64,000 bases of DNA from JALORV01 sp963766365 (GTDB taxonomy: Bacteria > Pseudomonadota > Gammaproteobacteria > Burkholderiales > Burkholderiaceae_F). Positions 24,811-33,408 of the stretch are shown piece by piece. A model generated the notes under the pieces. It made no database searches and was not told where the DNA came from. It saw only the letters and a program-made list of their open reading frames with translations. Location: assembly GCA_963766365.1 (NCBI GenBank), contig CAVXZK010000003.1, forward strand, positions 248,001 through 312,000. Reading direction: 5' to 3'. Position 1 is the first letter of the stretch. Each line of letters opens with the position of its first letter. The position numbers and the translations under genes are program-made.

Positions 24811-27528
24811 CTAGCATGACACCTCGGCGCCCCGGCGCGCGTACCAGTGCCAGGTCCCGACCAGGCAGCTCAGGTAGAACACGCTGAAGAACACCAGTGC
24901 GGCCACCGGGCTGCCCGTCAGGTTGATCGACGTGCCGTAGGCGATCGGGATGAAGGCGAGGCCGAGCGCCGCGACGGCGGAGCTGAAGCCCAGCGTCGCC
25001 GCCCCTTCGGTGGCACCGACGCGGCGGGCCGCTTCCATCGCCGCCTTATCGTTCGGGTCCTTGACGCCGCGCTCGCGCAGCGTGCGGAAGATGATCGGGA
25101 TCATCCGGAACGTCGAGCCGTTGCCCACTCCTGCCGCGATGAACATCGCGATGAACGCCAGCACGAAACCCATCAGACTACCGCCGGTGCTCGCACCCGG
25201 AAGGAAGATTGCAGCCACGAGCGGCGCGATCGTCATCACGAGGAAGACGCCCACCGTGATCCGGGCCCCGCCGACGCGGTCGGCCAGCCAGCCGCCAATC
25301 GGTCGCACCAGCGCGCCGAGCAGCGGTCCGACGAACGCGAAAGCGAATGCGTCGACCGTCGGGAACTGGGTGTTGACCAGCATCGGGAAGCCCGCTGCCA
25401 GGCCGATGAACGAGCCGAAGGTGCCCAGGTAGAGCCAGCTCATCCGCCACTGCTGCCGGTTGCGGAGGATCGCCACCTGTTCGGCGAAACCGGCCCGCAC
25501 GGTGGCGATGTTGTCCATGCCGAACCACGCCGCGATCACGGCCAGCACAATCAGCGGCACCCAGATGAAGCCGGCGTTCTGCACCCACACCGGCACCACC
25601 GCACCCGCGATCTCGCGCGACTGCGCGCTGCCGCCCATGACGAGCAGCGCGCCACCGTACATCGCAAGCGGCGCAATGAGCTGCGCCAGGCCGACACCGA
25701 GGTTGCCCACCCCGGCGTTCGCGCCCAGCGCGGTGCCCTGCAGGCGCTTCGGGTAGAGGAAGCTGATGTGTGCCATCGAGGACGAGAAATTGCCTGCGCC
25801 CAGGCCGCACATCAGCGCGATCGCGGCGAACACGGCGTAGTTGGTGTTCGGATCCTGGACTGCGAAGCCGATCCACAGCGTCGGCAGCAGCAGCATCGTC
25901 GTGCTCCACACTGTCCAGTTGCGCCCGCCGAAGATCGGTACGACGAACGAATACAGCGCGCGGAACACCGCACCCGAGATCCCGGGCAGTGCCGCCAGCC
26001 AGAAGAGCTGGTTGGTCGTGAACTTGAAGCCGATGCGCGGCAGCTCGACGACGATCACGCTCCACACCACCCAGACTGCGAACGCCAGCAGCAGCGCGGG
26101 CATCGACACGAGCAGGTTGCGGGTCGCGATGCGCCGGCCCGTCGCCGCCCAGAACCCCTCGTCGTCCGGCCTCCAGTCGACGAGGACGTGGCGGCGTCGG
26201 CCCCTCGGCTCGAGATCCGCGCCTTCCAGCGCTGCGCGGGCATCGGCATGCTTGGCAAGGATGCCTTCGCGCTCGTTGCGCTCGGCGACCCACATCCAGA
26301 CCATCGTGACGATGATCACGAGGGTCATCAGCATGAAGCAGCTGCTGCGCACCCCGATGACGTCGGCCGCGACGCCGAACATGATCGGCAGCGTGAACCC
26401 GCCCAGGCCGCCGATGACGCCGACGAGGCCGCCCACGACGCCCATGTTGGTCGGGTAGTGGTCCGCGAGGCTGCGGTAGACGCTGGCCTTGCCAAAGCCC
26501 TGTGCCAGTCCGACGATGAAGATCAGCACCGTGAACATCACGACACCCACGCCGATTTCCACCGCGACGTCGCCCCTGATGCCGTGGATGATCATGGTCG
26601 TGGGCGGATAGCTCAGGATGAACATGCAGATCAGGCTGACCCACATGACCCACCAGGTGACAGTATTCCCGCCCCACTTGTCGGACGCCCATCCGCCCAG
26701 CGCACGGATGGCTCCTGACGGCAGGTCGAACAGGATCGTCAGGAACGCCGCGGTCGCCAGCGGCAGGCCAAATTCGCCGACGTAGTACTTGGGCAGCCAC
26801 AGCGCCAGCGCGACGAAGGCGCCGAACACGAAGTAGTAGGCAAGCCCGAAGCGCCAGACGCGAAGGTCGAGCAGGGGCAACAGCTGTTCCGACAGCTTGG
26901 GAACCTTGCGGCCCTGCTGCGCGTCCTTCCGATGCAGCGGGTCCTGAGTGGTCGTGAACCAGAACACAATCGCCATCACCAGCATCGCGACCGCATAGAC
27001 CTTCGGAACCGCGCGCCACGAGGCAGTCGCGGAGGCGGCGATGATCATCGGCGCGATGAACTTGGTGAGCGACGAGCCCGCGTTGCCCGCACCGAAGATC
27101 CCCATCGCCGTGCCTTGCCGCTCCTTGCTGAACCAGGCGGACGTATAGGCAATGCCGACTGCGAACGAGCCGCCGGCGACGCCGACGAAGAGCCCCAGCA
27201 CCAGGTATTCCCAGTACTCGGTGGCATACGACAGCATCCAGGTCGGGACCACCACGGCAAGCATCTGGAAGAAGTACACGATCCGTCCGCCGTAGCGGTC
27301 GGTGAGGATGCCCAGCGGCAGGCGTATCAGCGACCCGGTCAGGATCGGTGTGGCCACCAGCAGGCCGAACTCGGTCTCGCTGAGATTGAGCTCTGCCTTG
27401 ATCTTGACCCCGATGATGGAAAACATCACCCAGACCGCGAAGTTCACGGCGAAGGCGATCGTGCTCGCGGCCAGGGCCGAGATCTGCTCGCGGCTGAGCG
27501 CCGGTTTGATGGTGTTGGCTGTCGTCAC
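24811..27528 (-). CDS. narK: fused NarK1-NarK2 nitrate/nitrite transporter
   Basis: 905 residues, two complete MFS transporters in one chain. The first half (about 1-430) begins ALAASTIAFAVNFAVWVMFSIIGVKIK and has GSFAVGIAYTSAWFSKERQG; the second (about 455-900) begins NLLVSMPALLLAFAVWVVWSVIVVELP and has GAGNFSSSMAHISFLYPKRLQG and GFGSFIGLA-type nitrate signature regions. In Paracoccus-type fusions the NarK1 half is a proton/nitrate symporter and the NarK2 half a nitrate/nitrite antiporter. A charged cytoplasmic linker (LEGADLEPRGRRRH) joins them. It lies 62 bp after nnrS. Confidence 0.9.
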   Translation of the reverse strand: MTTANTIKPALSREQISALAASTIAFAVNFAVWVMFSIIGVKIKAELNLSETEFGLLVATPILTGSLIRLPLGILTDRYGGRIVYFFQMLAVVVPTWMLSYATEYWEYLVLGLFVGVAGGSFAVGIAYTSAWFSKERQGTAMGIFGAGNAGSSLTKFIAPMIIAASATASWRAVPKVYAVAMLVMAIVFWFTTTQDPLHRKDAQQGRKVPKLSEQLLPLLDLRVWRFGLAYYFVFGAFVALALWLPKYYVGEFGLPLATAAFLTILFDLPSGAIRALGGWASDKWGGNTVTWWVMWVSLICMFILSYPPTTMIIHGIRGDVAVEIGVGVVMFTVLIFIVGLAQGFGKASVYRSLADHYPTNMGVVGGLVGVIGGLGGFTLPIMFGVAADVIGVRSSCFMLMTLVIIVTMVWMWVAERNEREGILAKHADARAALEGADLEPRGRRRHVLVDWRPDDEGFWAATGRRIATRNLLVSMPALLLAFAVWVVWSVIVVELPRIGFKFTTNQLFWLAALPGISGAVFRALYSFVVPIFGGRNWTVWSTTMLLLPTLWIGFAVQDPNTNYAVFAAIALMCGLGAGNFSSSMAHISFLYPKRLQGTALGANAGVGNLGVGLAQLIAPLAMYGGALLVMGGSAQSREIAGAVVPVWVQNAGFIWVPLIVLAVIAAWFGMDNIATVRAGFAEQVAILRNRQQWRMSWLYLGTFGSFIGLAAGFPMLVNTQFPTVDAFAFAFVGPLLGALVRPIGGWLADRVGGARITVGVFLVMTIAPLVAAIFLPGASTGGSLMGFVLAFIAMFIAAGVGNGSTFRMIPIIFRTLRERGVKDPNDKAAMEAARRVGATEGAATLGFSSAVAALGLAFIPIAYGTSINLTGSPVAALVFFSVFYLSCLVGTWHWYARRGAEVSC

Positions 27529-27590
27529 GATGGCCCTCTTCTTTGGTTCAGTCTTTTTTCAAGTTGAATGGCGGTGCTTGCAGGCAGTTG

Positions 27591-28901
27591 CTATCCGGGT
27601 TCGCCGCCGGCGCGGGCCTTCATCAGGATCGGAAGATGCACGAACGCCCAGGCAATCCAGACTGCTGTCCAGACGATCACGGCGGCCGTTGCGAGCACGC
27701 CGCCCGTGGCCGGTGCGAGCGGGCTCGCAATCCGCAGAAGCGTCGCGACCTGCAGCAGACAGAATAGAAACCAGACCAGGTTGTCCGCGACCAGCGCGAT
27801 GCCGCCGTGGCCGCGGATCACGCGCGTGACCATTGCGAACACCAGGCTGCCGAGCATGCCGAGCGTCAGGGCATGCAATGGCGCCAGCCCGAGCCCGCCT
27901 CCGCCGAGCGCAAGCCGCAGGCCGGCGTCGGCCGCCGCCAGTAGCAGCGCGAGCGGCAGCCAGGCGAACGCGAGGTGCAGCATCGCCAGCAGGCGCAGCG
28001 ACGGTCCGCGCAGGCTTTGCATCAGGCCCCAGCGGATCGCCAGCGCGGCCAGCGCGCTGCCTGCGACCGCCGCCGGCACGATGGCAAGCCACGCTGCGGC
28101 GCCGCGCAGCGCTTCGAACCGCGGCGCGTAGAGCACGACGCCCAGTCCGATCATCGCAGCGAGCAGCAGCGCCAGTACCCAGTTCGGCCGCCAGGGCACC
28201 AACCCGGCGACTGCGCTCGAGGTGAAAAATGGCAGGATCCGGTGCGCGACGGTCACGCTGATCGGGCCGACCGACCCGAACAGCAATAGCCATGCGGCCA
28301 GGCCGGCCGCGCCATAGTGGTGGGTGCCGAGTCCGGCGGCGAACAGCAGCGCCGCGGCGATGCCCACGGCCCAGAACAGAACGACGCAGCGGGCGTGCAG
28401 GCGGTCGGCGACCGGGCTGGCGCGCACCAGCGCGGCATAAGCGATGCCGATCGTGGTCCAAGCGATCACCAGCAGCAAGGCGCCGAATGCCGCGAGCGCG
28501 GCGCCGGCGAACGTGCCGGCCAGCAACAGGGCGATGCCGCCGATATGCAAAGCGAGTGGCCAGCGCAGCCGCTCGGCCGGCGGCGGGGTCACCTGCAGCC
28601 AGCGCGGACCGGCGGTGAACATGAAGCCGGTAATGTAGAGCGGCATGTACGCCGCCGCGAAAACGAACGCATGCGCGGTCGTCGGCGGCAGCGCGGTGAC
28701 GACGTTCGTGCCGGTGTGCGGTGCAACCAGCATCGAGGTCCAGCCGAACGACACCGCGAGCAGCAGCGCGGTGGCGACGAAGAAGGCGATGCGGTGGGGC
28801 GCGAACCACAGGCTCGCCAGCGATAGGCGCTGTGCGTGCGACGGCGCGTCGGCCACCGCGGTCCGGGTGGCGCCGAGCACAGGGAGCGGAACCGCCTTCA
28901 T
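27591..28901 (-). CDS. NnrS family membrane protein
   Basis: 436 residues with about 12 membrane helices. HLFGFAA-type family start is weak here, but LGLAPLHALTLGMLGSLVFAMVTRVIRGHGG near residue 330 is the NnrS signature and several membrane His residues could bind haem. NnrS proteins relieve nitrosative stress and accompany nitrate or nitrite reductases. ATG 28901 has GAGG five bases upstream (an ATG at 28931 is less likely). It follows the carbonic anhydrase by 7 bp. Confidence 0.75.
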   Translation of the reverse strand: MKAVPLPVLGATRTAVADAPSHAQRLSLASLWFAPHRIAFFVATALLLAVSFGWTSMLVAPHTGTNVVTALPPTTAHAFVFAAAYMPLYITGFMFTAGPRWLQVTPPPAERLRWPLALHIGGIALLLAGTFAGAALAAFGALLLVIAWTTIGIAYAALVRASPVADRLHARCVVLFWAVGIAAALLFAAGLGTHHYGAAGLAAWLLLFGSVGPISVTVAHRILPFFTSSAVAGLVPWRPNWVLALLLAAMIGLGVVLYAPRFEALRGAAAWLAIVPAAVAGSALAALAIRWGLMQSLRGPSLRLLAMLHLAFAWLPLALLLAAADAGLRLALGGGGLGLAPLHALTLGMLGSLVFAMVTRVIRGHGGIALVADNLVWFLFCLLQVATLLRIASPLAPATGGVLATAAVIVWTAVWIAWAFVHLPILMKARAGGEPG

Positions 28902-28908
28902 CGAGACC

Positions 28909-29600
28909 TCAGACTTCAGCCGCCGGCACACCGCTGCTGTCGAGCGGGAGCTGGGCCTGATGCAGGTAGGGTCCAGTGCCGGCGTGCTCGGCCTGCGAGG
29001 CCGGTATGAAGCTTCCGAGCCCGACGTCGAAGACGTGCACTTCGCCGTCCTCGATCACGTAGTACCAGCCGTGCAGCGTCAGCGTGCCGGCCTCGACCCG
29101 TTCGCGCACCATCGGATAGTTCATCAGCCGCTCGAGCTGCAGCACGACGGCGCGCTGCTCGGTGCGGCGCAGGACCTCGGGGCCCGGCTCGGCCACGGGC
29201 AGGGCCGCCTCGCGCCCGAGTTCGAGCCACTGCACGAGATTCTGGGCCGCGGGCGGCACCTCACCGTAGAGGGCACGCACCGCGCCACAGTGGCTGTGGC
29301 CGCACACGATGATGCGGCGAACTTCAAGGTTCAGCACCGCGAACTCGATCGCCGCGGCCGTGCCGTGAAAGCCTTGCGATTGATCGTAGGGCGGCACGAA
29401 CGCGCCGACGTTGCGGACGAGAAAGAGTTCCCCGGTCCGGAGCCCGTCAGCAGGTAAGGCACGATGCGCGAGTCGCTGCAGCCGATGAACAGCGTCAGCG
29501 GCTGCTGGCCGTCGTCGACGAGTTGCTGGAACTGGTCGCGGTATTTCGGAAAGGCGTCGCTCTTGAAACGCCGCAGCCGTTCGAGCAACTCGTCCGGCAT
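28909..29600 (-). CDS. beta-class carbonic anhydrase (one-base deletion in a G run)
   Basis: Zn ligands are in IGCSDSRIVPYL and IIVCGHSHCGAVRALYG. The frame breaks near 29432: CCGGGGAACTC must read with one more G to give PGELFLVRNVGAFVPPYD, the conserved stretch before HGTAAAIEFAVLNL. With that base the protein is 230 residues, normal for this class; 692 bases is 693 minus one. A missing base in a homopolymer is typical of sequencing error. It converts CO2 and bicarbonate; its place in a nar operon may reflect CO2/bicarbonate or pH balance in anaerobic growth (inference). Confidence 0.82.
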
Positions 29601-29617
29601 CGCGCGTTCCGCGTGAA

Positions 29618-30424
29618 CTACTGCACCAGCGGCGTATCGGCCGCAGCGAGGTCGACGCCTTCGAGTCTGGCCTGGCCGGCCAGACGCTGGACGTACTGAC
29701 GCAGCGCGGTGGCGAACGCCTGGCGGTCGAGTGTCTGCCGCACGGCGTCCTTGACCACCTCGTAGGGCGGCACCGCGCCGGCGTCGCGTTCCAGCACTTC
29801 GACCACGTGGAAACCGAAACGGCTGCGTACCAGCCGCGGCAGCACGCCGACCTCCGGATGCCCGAACACTTCGCTGGCGAACTCCGGCGCGCACTCGGCC
29901 GAGGTCAGCCAGCCGAGTAGACCGCCGTCCTGCGCGCTCGGGCAGTTGGACAGCTGCGCCGCCGCCGGCGCGAAGCGGTCGACCTCGCCATGCGTCCGGG
30001 CGCGAAGATCCAGCAGGCAGGCTTCGGCGCGGCTCCGCAGCGCGTCGACGTTCGCGCCGGGCGTGACCGCGAACAGCACGTGACGCAGACGCGCCCGCTC
30101 GCCGACGGCGTAACGGTTGGCGTTGGCGGCATGAAAGCGTCGGCAGACCTGATCGTCGGCGACCGGCCGCACGAGTTCGCGCTCGAGCAGCGCGTCGATG
30201 GCATTGGCAGCAGCCTCGGTGATGACGCCGCGCTTCGGTGCCGGATCGTCTTGCGCGAGCAGGCCCGCACGCATCGCAGCCTGTCGTAACAGCTCGACGC
30301 CTGCACGGCTGCGCAGGTCCTCCGCCGTCAAAGTCTCGTCGTGTGCACCGATCGGCACGCCGTCCACGCTCGGCATGCCGTGCGCAACAGTCCGCTCGGT
30401 CAAGGCAATGGATTCAACCGTCAT
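29618..30424 (-). CDS. parvulin-type peptidyl-prolyl isomerase in the nar operon
   Basis: 268 residues with a SurA/NifM-like helical N-terminus and a C-terminal rotamase domain: ARLRHVLFAVTPG, NCPSAQDGGLLGWLTSAECAPEFASEVF, then VRSRFGFHVVEVLERD. No signal peptide is seen (MTVESIALTERTVAHG), so it is cytoplasmic, like NifM. The ATG overlaps the narI stop by four bases. A PPIase directly after narI is common in betaproteobacterial and pseudomonad nar operons, where it probably helps nitrate reductase maturation. Confidence 0.85.
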   Translation of the reverse strand: MTVESIALTERTVAHGMPSVDGVPIGAHDETLTAEDLRSRAGVELLRQAAMRAGLLAQDDPAPKRGVITEAAANAIDALLERELVRPVADDQVCRRFHAANANRYAVGERARLRHVLFAVTPGANVDALRSRAEACLLDLRARTHGEVDRFAPAAAQLSNCPSAQDGGLLGWLTSAECAPEFASEVFGHPEVGVLPRLVRSRFGFHVVEVLERDAGAVPPYEVVKDAVRQTLDRQAFATALRQYVQRLAGQARLEGVDLAAADTPLVQ

Positions 30425-31146
30425 GACACGCGACTCGGTGTGTTCTGGCCAACCGGCACGTTCAGGCGCCGCGATCGCATGATCTGGTACGGGCGGAACA
30501 GGTAGGCCACTGTTGCCAGCCCACTCCATACGTGTACCAGCCGGCTGAACGGCAGCAGCAGGAAGATCGTCATGCCCAGCACCATGTGCACCTTGAACGG
30601 CCACGCGATCTCCGTCAGCAGGTTGGCATCGGGCCGGAACGTTGCCACCCCCTGCAGGTAGCTGGACAGGATCAGCATCGCATGCGCGTCGACGCGGTGC
30701 GCATAGGACAGCGGCAGCGTGATGAGGCCGAGCAGCAGCTGGATCCACAGGATGATCAGGATCGCGAGATCGGTGCGGTGACTGGTCAACCGGATGCGAG
30801 GGTCGAACATCCGCCGATGCAGGAGCATCGTCAGCCCGATGAAGCACATCGTTCCCGCGATGCCTCCGGAGACGATGGCGAACAGCTGCTTGGTCGGAGC
30901 GCTGATGAAGGGCTCGTAGACCCAGTGCGGCGTCAGCAGGCCCACGGTATGGCCGAACAGCAGGAACAGGATGCCGATGTGGAACAGATTGCTGCCCCAG
31001 CGCAGCTGCTTTGCGCGCAGCATCTGCGAGGAATCGCTCTTCCACGTGTACTGGTCGCGGTCGAAGCGGGCCAGGCTGCCCATGAAGAAGAACGCCAGGC
31101 AGAGGTAGGGGTAGACGTTGAAGAAGAAGTTGTTGAGCAGGTTCAT
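30421..31146 (-). CDS. narI: respiratory nitrate reductase gamma subunit (cytochrome b)
   Basis: 241 residues with five membrane helices: MNLLNNFFFNVYPYLCLAFFFMGSLARF, then NLFHIGILFLLFGHTVGLLTPHWVYE, then VHMVLGMTIFLLLPFSRLVHVWS. Paired His residues (in LFHIG, FGHTVG, KVHMVLG, LVHVWS) hold the two b haems that take electrons from quinol and pass them to NarH. ATG 31146 has GAGGAG at good spacing. Last of the narGHJI core. Confidence 0.92.
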   Translation of the reverse strand: MNLLNNFFFNVYPYLCLAFFFMGSLARFDRDQYTWKSDSSQMLRAKQLRWGSNLFHIGILFLLFGHTVGLLTPHWVYEPFISAPTKQLFAIVSGGIAGTMCFIGLTMLLHRRMFDPRIRLTSHRTDLAILIILWIQLLLGLITLPLSYAHRVDAHAMLILSSYLQGVATFRPDANLLTEIAWPFKVHMVLGMTIFLLLPFSRLVHVWSGLATVAYLFRPYQIMRSRRLNVPVGQNTPSRVS

Positions 31147-31156
31147 GGCTATCTCC

Positions 31157-31855
31157 TCAGGCCGCCGCGCGGTTTGTTGCGCGGGCAGGGCGGACGACAT
31201 GCACCGGCTGCACATCGTTCGGGCGCGACTGGCCCTGGGCGCTGCATCCGCCGAAGGCTTCGGGCTCGGCCCAACTCTCATCGATCGCCGGCTCAGTGGG
31301 AAGGGCGACTCGTTCGGCGCGCTCGCCGGCCAGGTCGAGCACCGCGGCCAGCACGCTGGCGTAGGGGCTCTGGCGCTCCAACAATGCGCTGAAGATCGCC
31401 CGCACGACATGGGCGATTTCGCGCAGGAACTCGCGCGCCTGGACGGGCGGCTGTGTGCTGGCGAACTCCAGTACGACGGGCAGGTAGTCGGGCAGCTCTC
31501 CCGGTGCGAGGTACAGGCCGGCACGCTCGTAGGTCTGCGCCAGGTCGACCATCGCGGGTCCGCGGTCGCGGCTGTCGCCGTGCACGTGCTCGAACAGGTG
31601 CAGCGCGGTGCGGCGGCCGCGATCGAAGAGCTCGACATACTCGGCTTCGGTGCGCAGTGGAGCGATGCTGGCGAGTTGGCCGACCAGCGCGTCCAGCTCC
31701 ACCAGCCGACCGGCATCGAGCGCGGCCTCCGCGTGCAGTGCGTCACGCAACTGCGGCAGCAGCGCGCGCAGCTCGGGGTCGGGGTAGCGCAGCAGCCAGG
31801 CCAATGCGCGCAGCGTATGAGTCATCTTCGGTAGGGCAGAGTCGAATGGCTTCAT
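31157..31855 (-). CDS. narJ: nitrate reductase molybdenum cofactor assembly chaperone
   Basis: 232 residues of the all-helical TorD/NarJ family: TLRALAWLLRYPDPELRALLPQL, EYVELFDRGRRTALHLFEHVHGDSRDRGPAMVDL (the NarJ signature) and GLYLAPGELPDYLPVVLEF. It holds apo-NarGH until the cofactor is inserted and the complex docks on NarI. ATG 31855 follows the narH stop by two bases. The frame extends upstream into narH but those residues are not conserved. Confidence 0.9.
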   Translation of the reverse strand: MKPFDSALPKMTHTLRALAWLLRYPDPELRALLPQLRDALHAEAALDAGRLVELDALVGQLASIAPLRTEAEYVELFDRGRRTALHLFEHVHGDSRDRGPAMVDLAQTYERAGLYLAPGELPDYLPVVLEFASTQPPVQAREFLREIAHVVRAIFSALLERQSPYASVLAAVLDLAGERAERVALPTEPAIDESWAEPEAFGGCSAQGQSRPNDVQPVHVVRPARATNRAAA

Positions 31856-31857
31856 CG

Positions 31858-33381
31858 TCACACCGTCGCCTTGATGGGGATCGTCCGCTTCTTTTCGCTC
31901 CCGAAGAGGCTGGTCTCGGTGACGCCTTCGCTGCAGCCGTTGCCAAAGCTGAAGCCGCAACCGCCACGCACGTTGAACGCGTTCTCGGCATATTCGCGGT
32001 GCGTCGTCGGAATCACGAAGCGGTCCTCGTAATTCGCGATTGCCATCACGCGGTACATGTCCTCGACTTCGGCACGCGTCAGGCCGACGCGTTCGAGCAC
32101 GGCGGGCTTGTCGACCCCGTCGACGTGGCGGCTGCGCATGAAGACCCGCATCGCCATCATCCGTTCGAGCGCGCGTGCCACCGGCTCTTCGTCACCTGCA
32201 GTCAGCAGGTTCGCGAGGTATTTCAGCGGGATGCGGAGGCTGCGTACGTCGGGCAGTTCGCCGTTCATGCTGATTTCGCCCGCCTGCGCGTGCGATGTGA
32301 CCGGCGACAGCGGCGGGATGTACCAGACCATCGGCAGCGTGCGGTACTCGGGATGCAGCGGCAGTGCGACGCGCCAGTCGACCGCCATCTTGTAGACGGG
32401 CGAGGCCTTCGCCGCGGCTAGCCACGCCTCGGGGATGCCGTCGGCGCGGGCCTGCTCGATCACGCGCGGGTCGCTCGGGTCGAGGAAGATGCCGAGCTGC
32501 GCCGAGTACAGGTTGCGGTCGTGCTCGGCGCTGGCGGCTTCCTCGATCCGGTCGGCGTCGTACAGCAGCACGCCGAGGTAGCGGATGCGGCCGACGCAGG
32601 TCTCGCTGCATACGGTTGGCTGGCCCGCCTCGATCCGCGGGTAGCAGAAGATGCACTTCTCGGCCTTGCCGCTCTTCCAGTTGTAGTAGATCTTCTTGTA
32701 CGGGCAGCCGGAGACGCACATGCGCCAGCCGCGGCACTTGTCCTGGTCGATCAGCACGATGCCGTCTTCCTCGCGCTTGTAGATCGAGCCTGACGGACAA
32801 CTCGCGACGCACGCCGGGTTCAGGCAGTGCTCGCACAGCCGCGGCAGGTACATCATGAAGGTGTTCTCGAACTGGCCGTAGATGTCCTTCTGGATGTCGT
32901 CGAAGTTACGGTCCTTGCTGCGCTTGGAAAACTCGCCGCCGAGGATCTCCTCCCAGTTCGGGCCCCACACGATCTTCTCCATCCGCTGGCCGGTGATCAG
33001 CGAACGCGGCCGTGCGGTCGGTGCCGCCTTCATCTCGGGCGCCGAGTGCAGGTGGTCGTAGTCGAAGGTGAAGGGTTCGTAGTAGTCGTCGATCTCCGGC
33101 AGGTTCGGGTTGGCGAAGATCTTCATCAGAAGCTGCCACTTGCCGCCCTGCCGCGGCACGATCGAGCCGTCGGACTTGCGGACCCAGCCACCGTTCCACT
33201 TGTCCTGGTTCTCCCATTCCTTCGGGTATCCGATTCCGGGCTTGGTCTCGACGTTGTTGAACCAGGCGTACTCGACACCCGGCCGGCTGGTCCAGACGTT
33301 CTTGCAGGTGACGCTGCAGGTGTGGCACCCGATGCACTTGTCGAGGTTCAGCACCATGCCGATCTGTGCGCGTACTTTCAT
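31858..33381 (-). CDS. narH: respiratory nitrate reductase beta subunit
   Basis: 507 residues. Four ferredoxin-type cysteine clusters: CIGCHTCSVTCKNVW at residue about 17, CEHCLNPACVASCPSGSIYKRE near 185, CRGWRMCVSGCPYKKIYYNWKSGKAEKC (the 3Fe-4S set, with Trp in place of one Cys) and CSETCVGRIRYLG. It wires NarI haem to the NarG Fe-S cluster on the cytoplasmic side. GGGAG precedes the ATG. Follows narG by 27 bp. Confidence 0.95.
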   Translation of the reverse strand: MKVRAQIGMVLNLDKCIGCHTCSVTCKNVWTSRPGVEYAWFNNVETKPGIGYPKEWENQDKWNGGWVRKSDGSIVPRQGGKWQLLMKIFANPNLPEIDDYYEPFTFDYDHLHSAPEMKAAPTARPRSLITGQRMEKIVWGPNWEEILGGEFSKRSKDRNFDDIQKDIYGQFENTFMMYLPRLCEHCLNPACVASCPSGSIYKREEDGIVLIDQDKCRGWRMCVSGCPYKKIYYNWKSGKAEKCIFCYPRIEAGQPTVCSETCVGRIRYLGVLLYDADRIEEAASAEHDRNLYSAQLGIFLDPSDPRVIEQARADGIPEAWLAAAKASPVYKMAVDWRVALPLHPEYRTLPMVWYIPPLSPVTSHAQAGEISMNGELPDVRSLRIPLKYLANLLTAGDEEPVARALERMMAMRVFMRSRHVDGVDKPAVLERVGLTRAEVEDMYRVMAIANYEDRFVIPTTHREYAENAFNVRGGCGFSFGNGCSEGVTETSLFGSEKKRTIPIKATV

Positions 33382-33408
33382 GTTCAGCTCCCTTCTGATC
33401 GGCGTTGG

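Noticed and set aside
24847..26718. Long open frame of 623 codons on the plus strand
   Set aside because: It is antisense to the narK1K2 fusion, with the low-complexity His/Arg/Asp-rich composition expected from the complement of a GC-rich membrane-protein gene.
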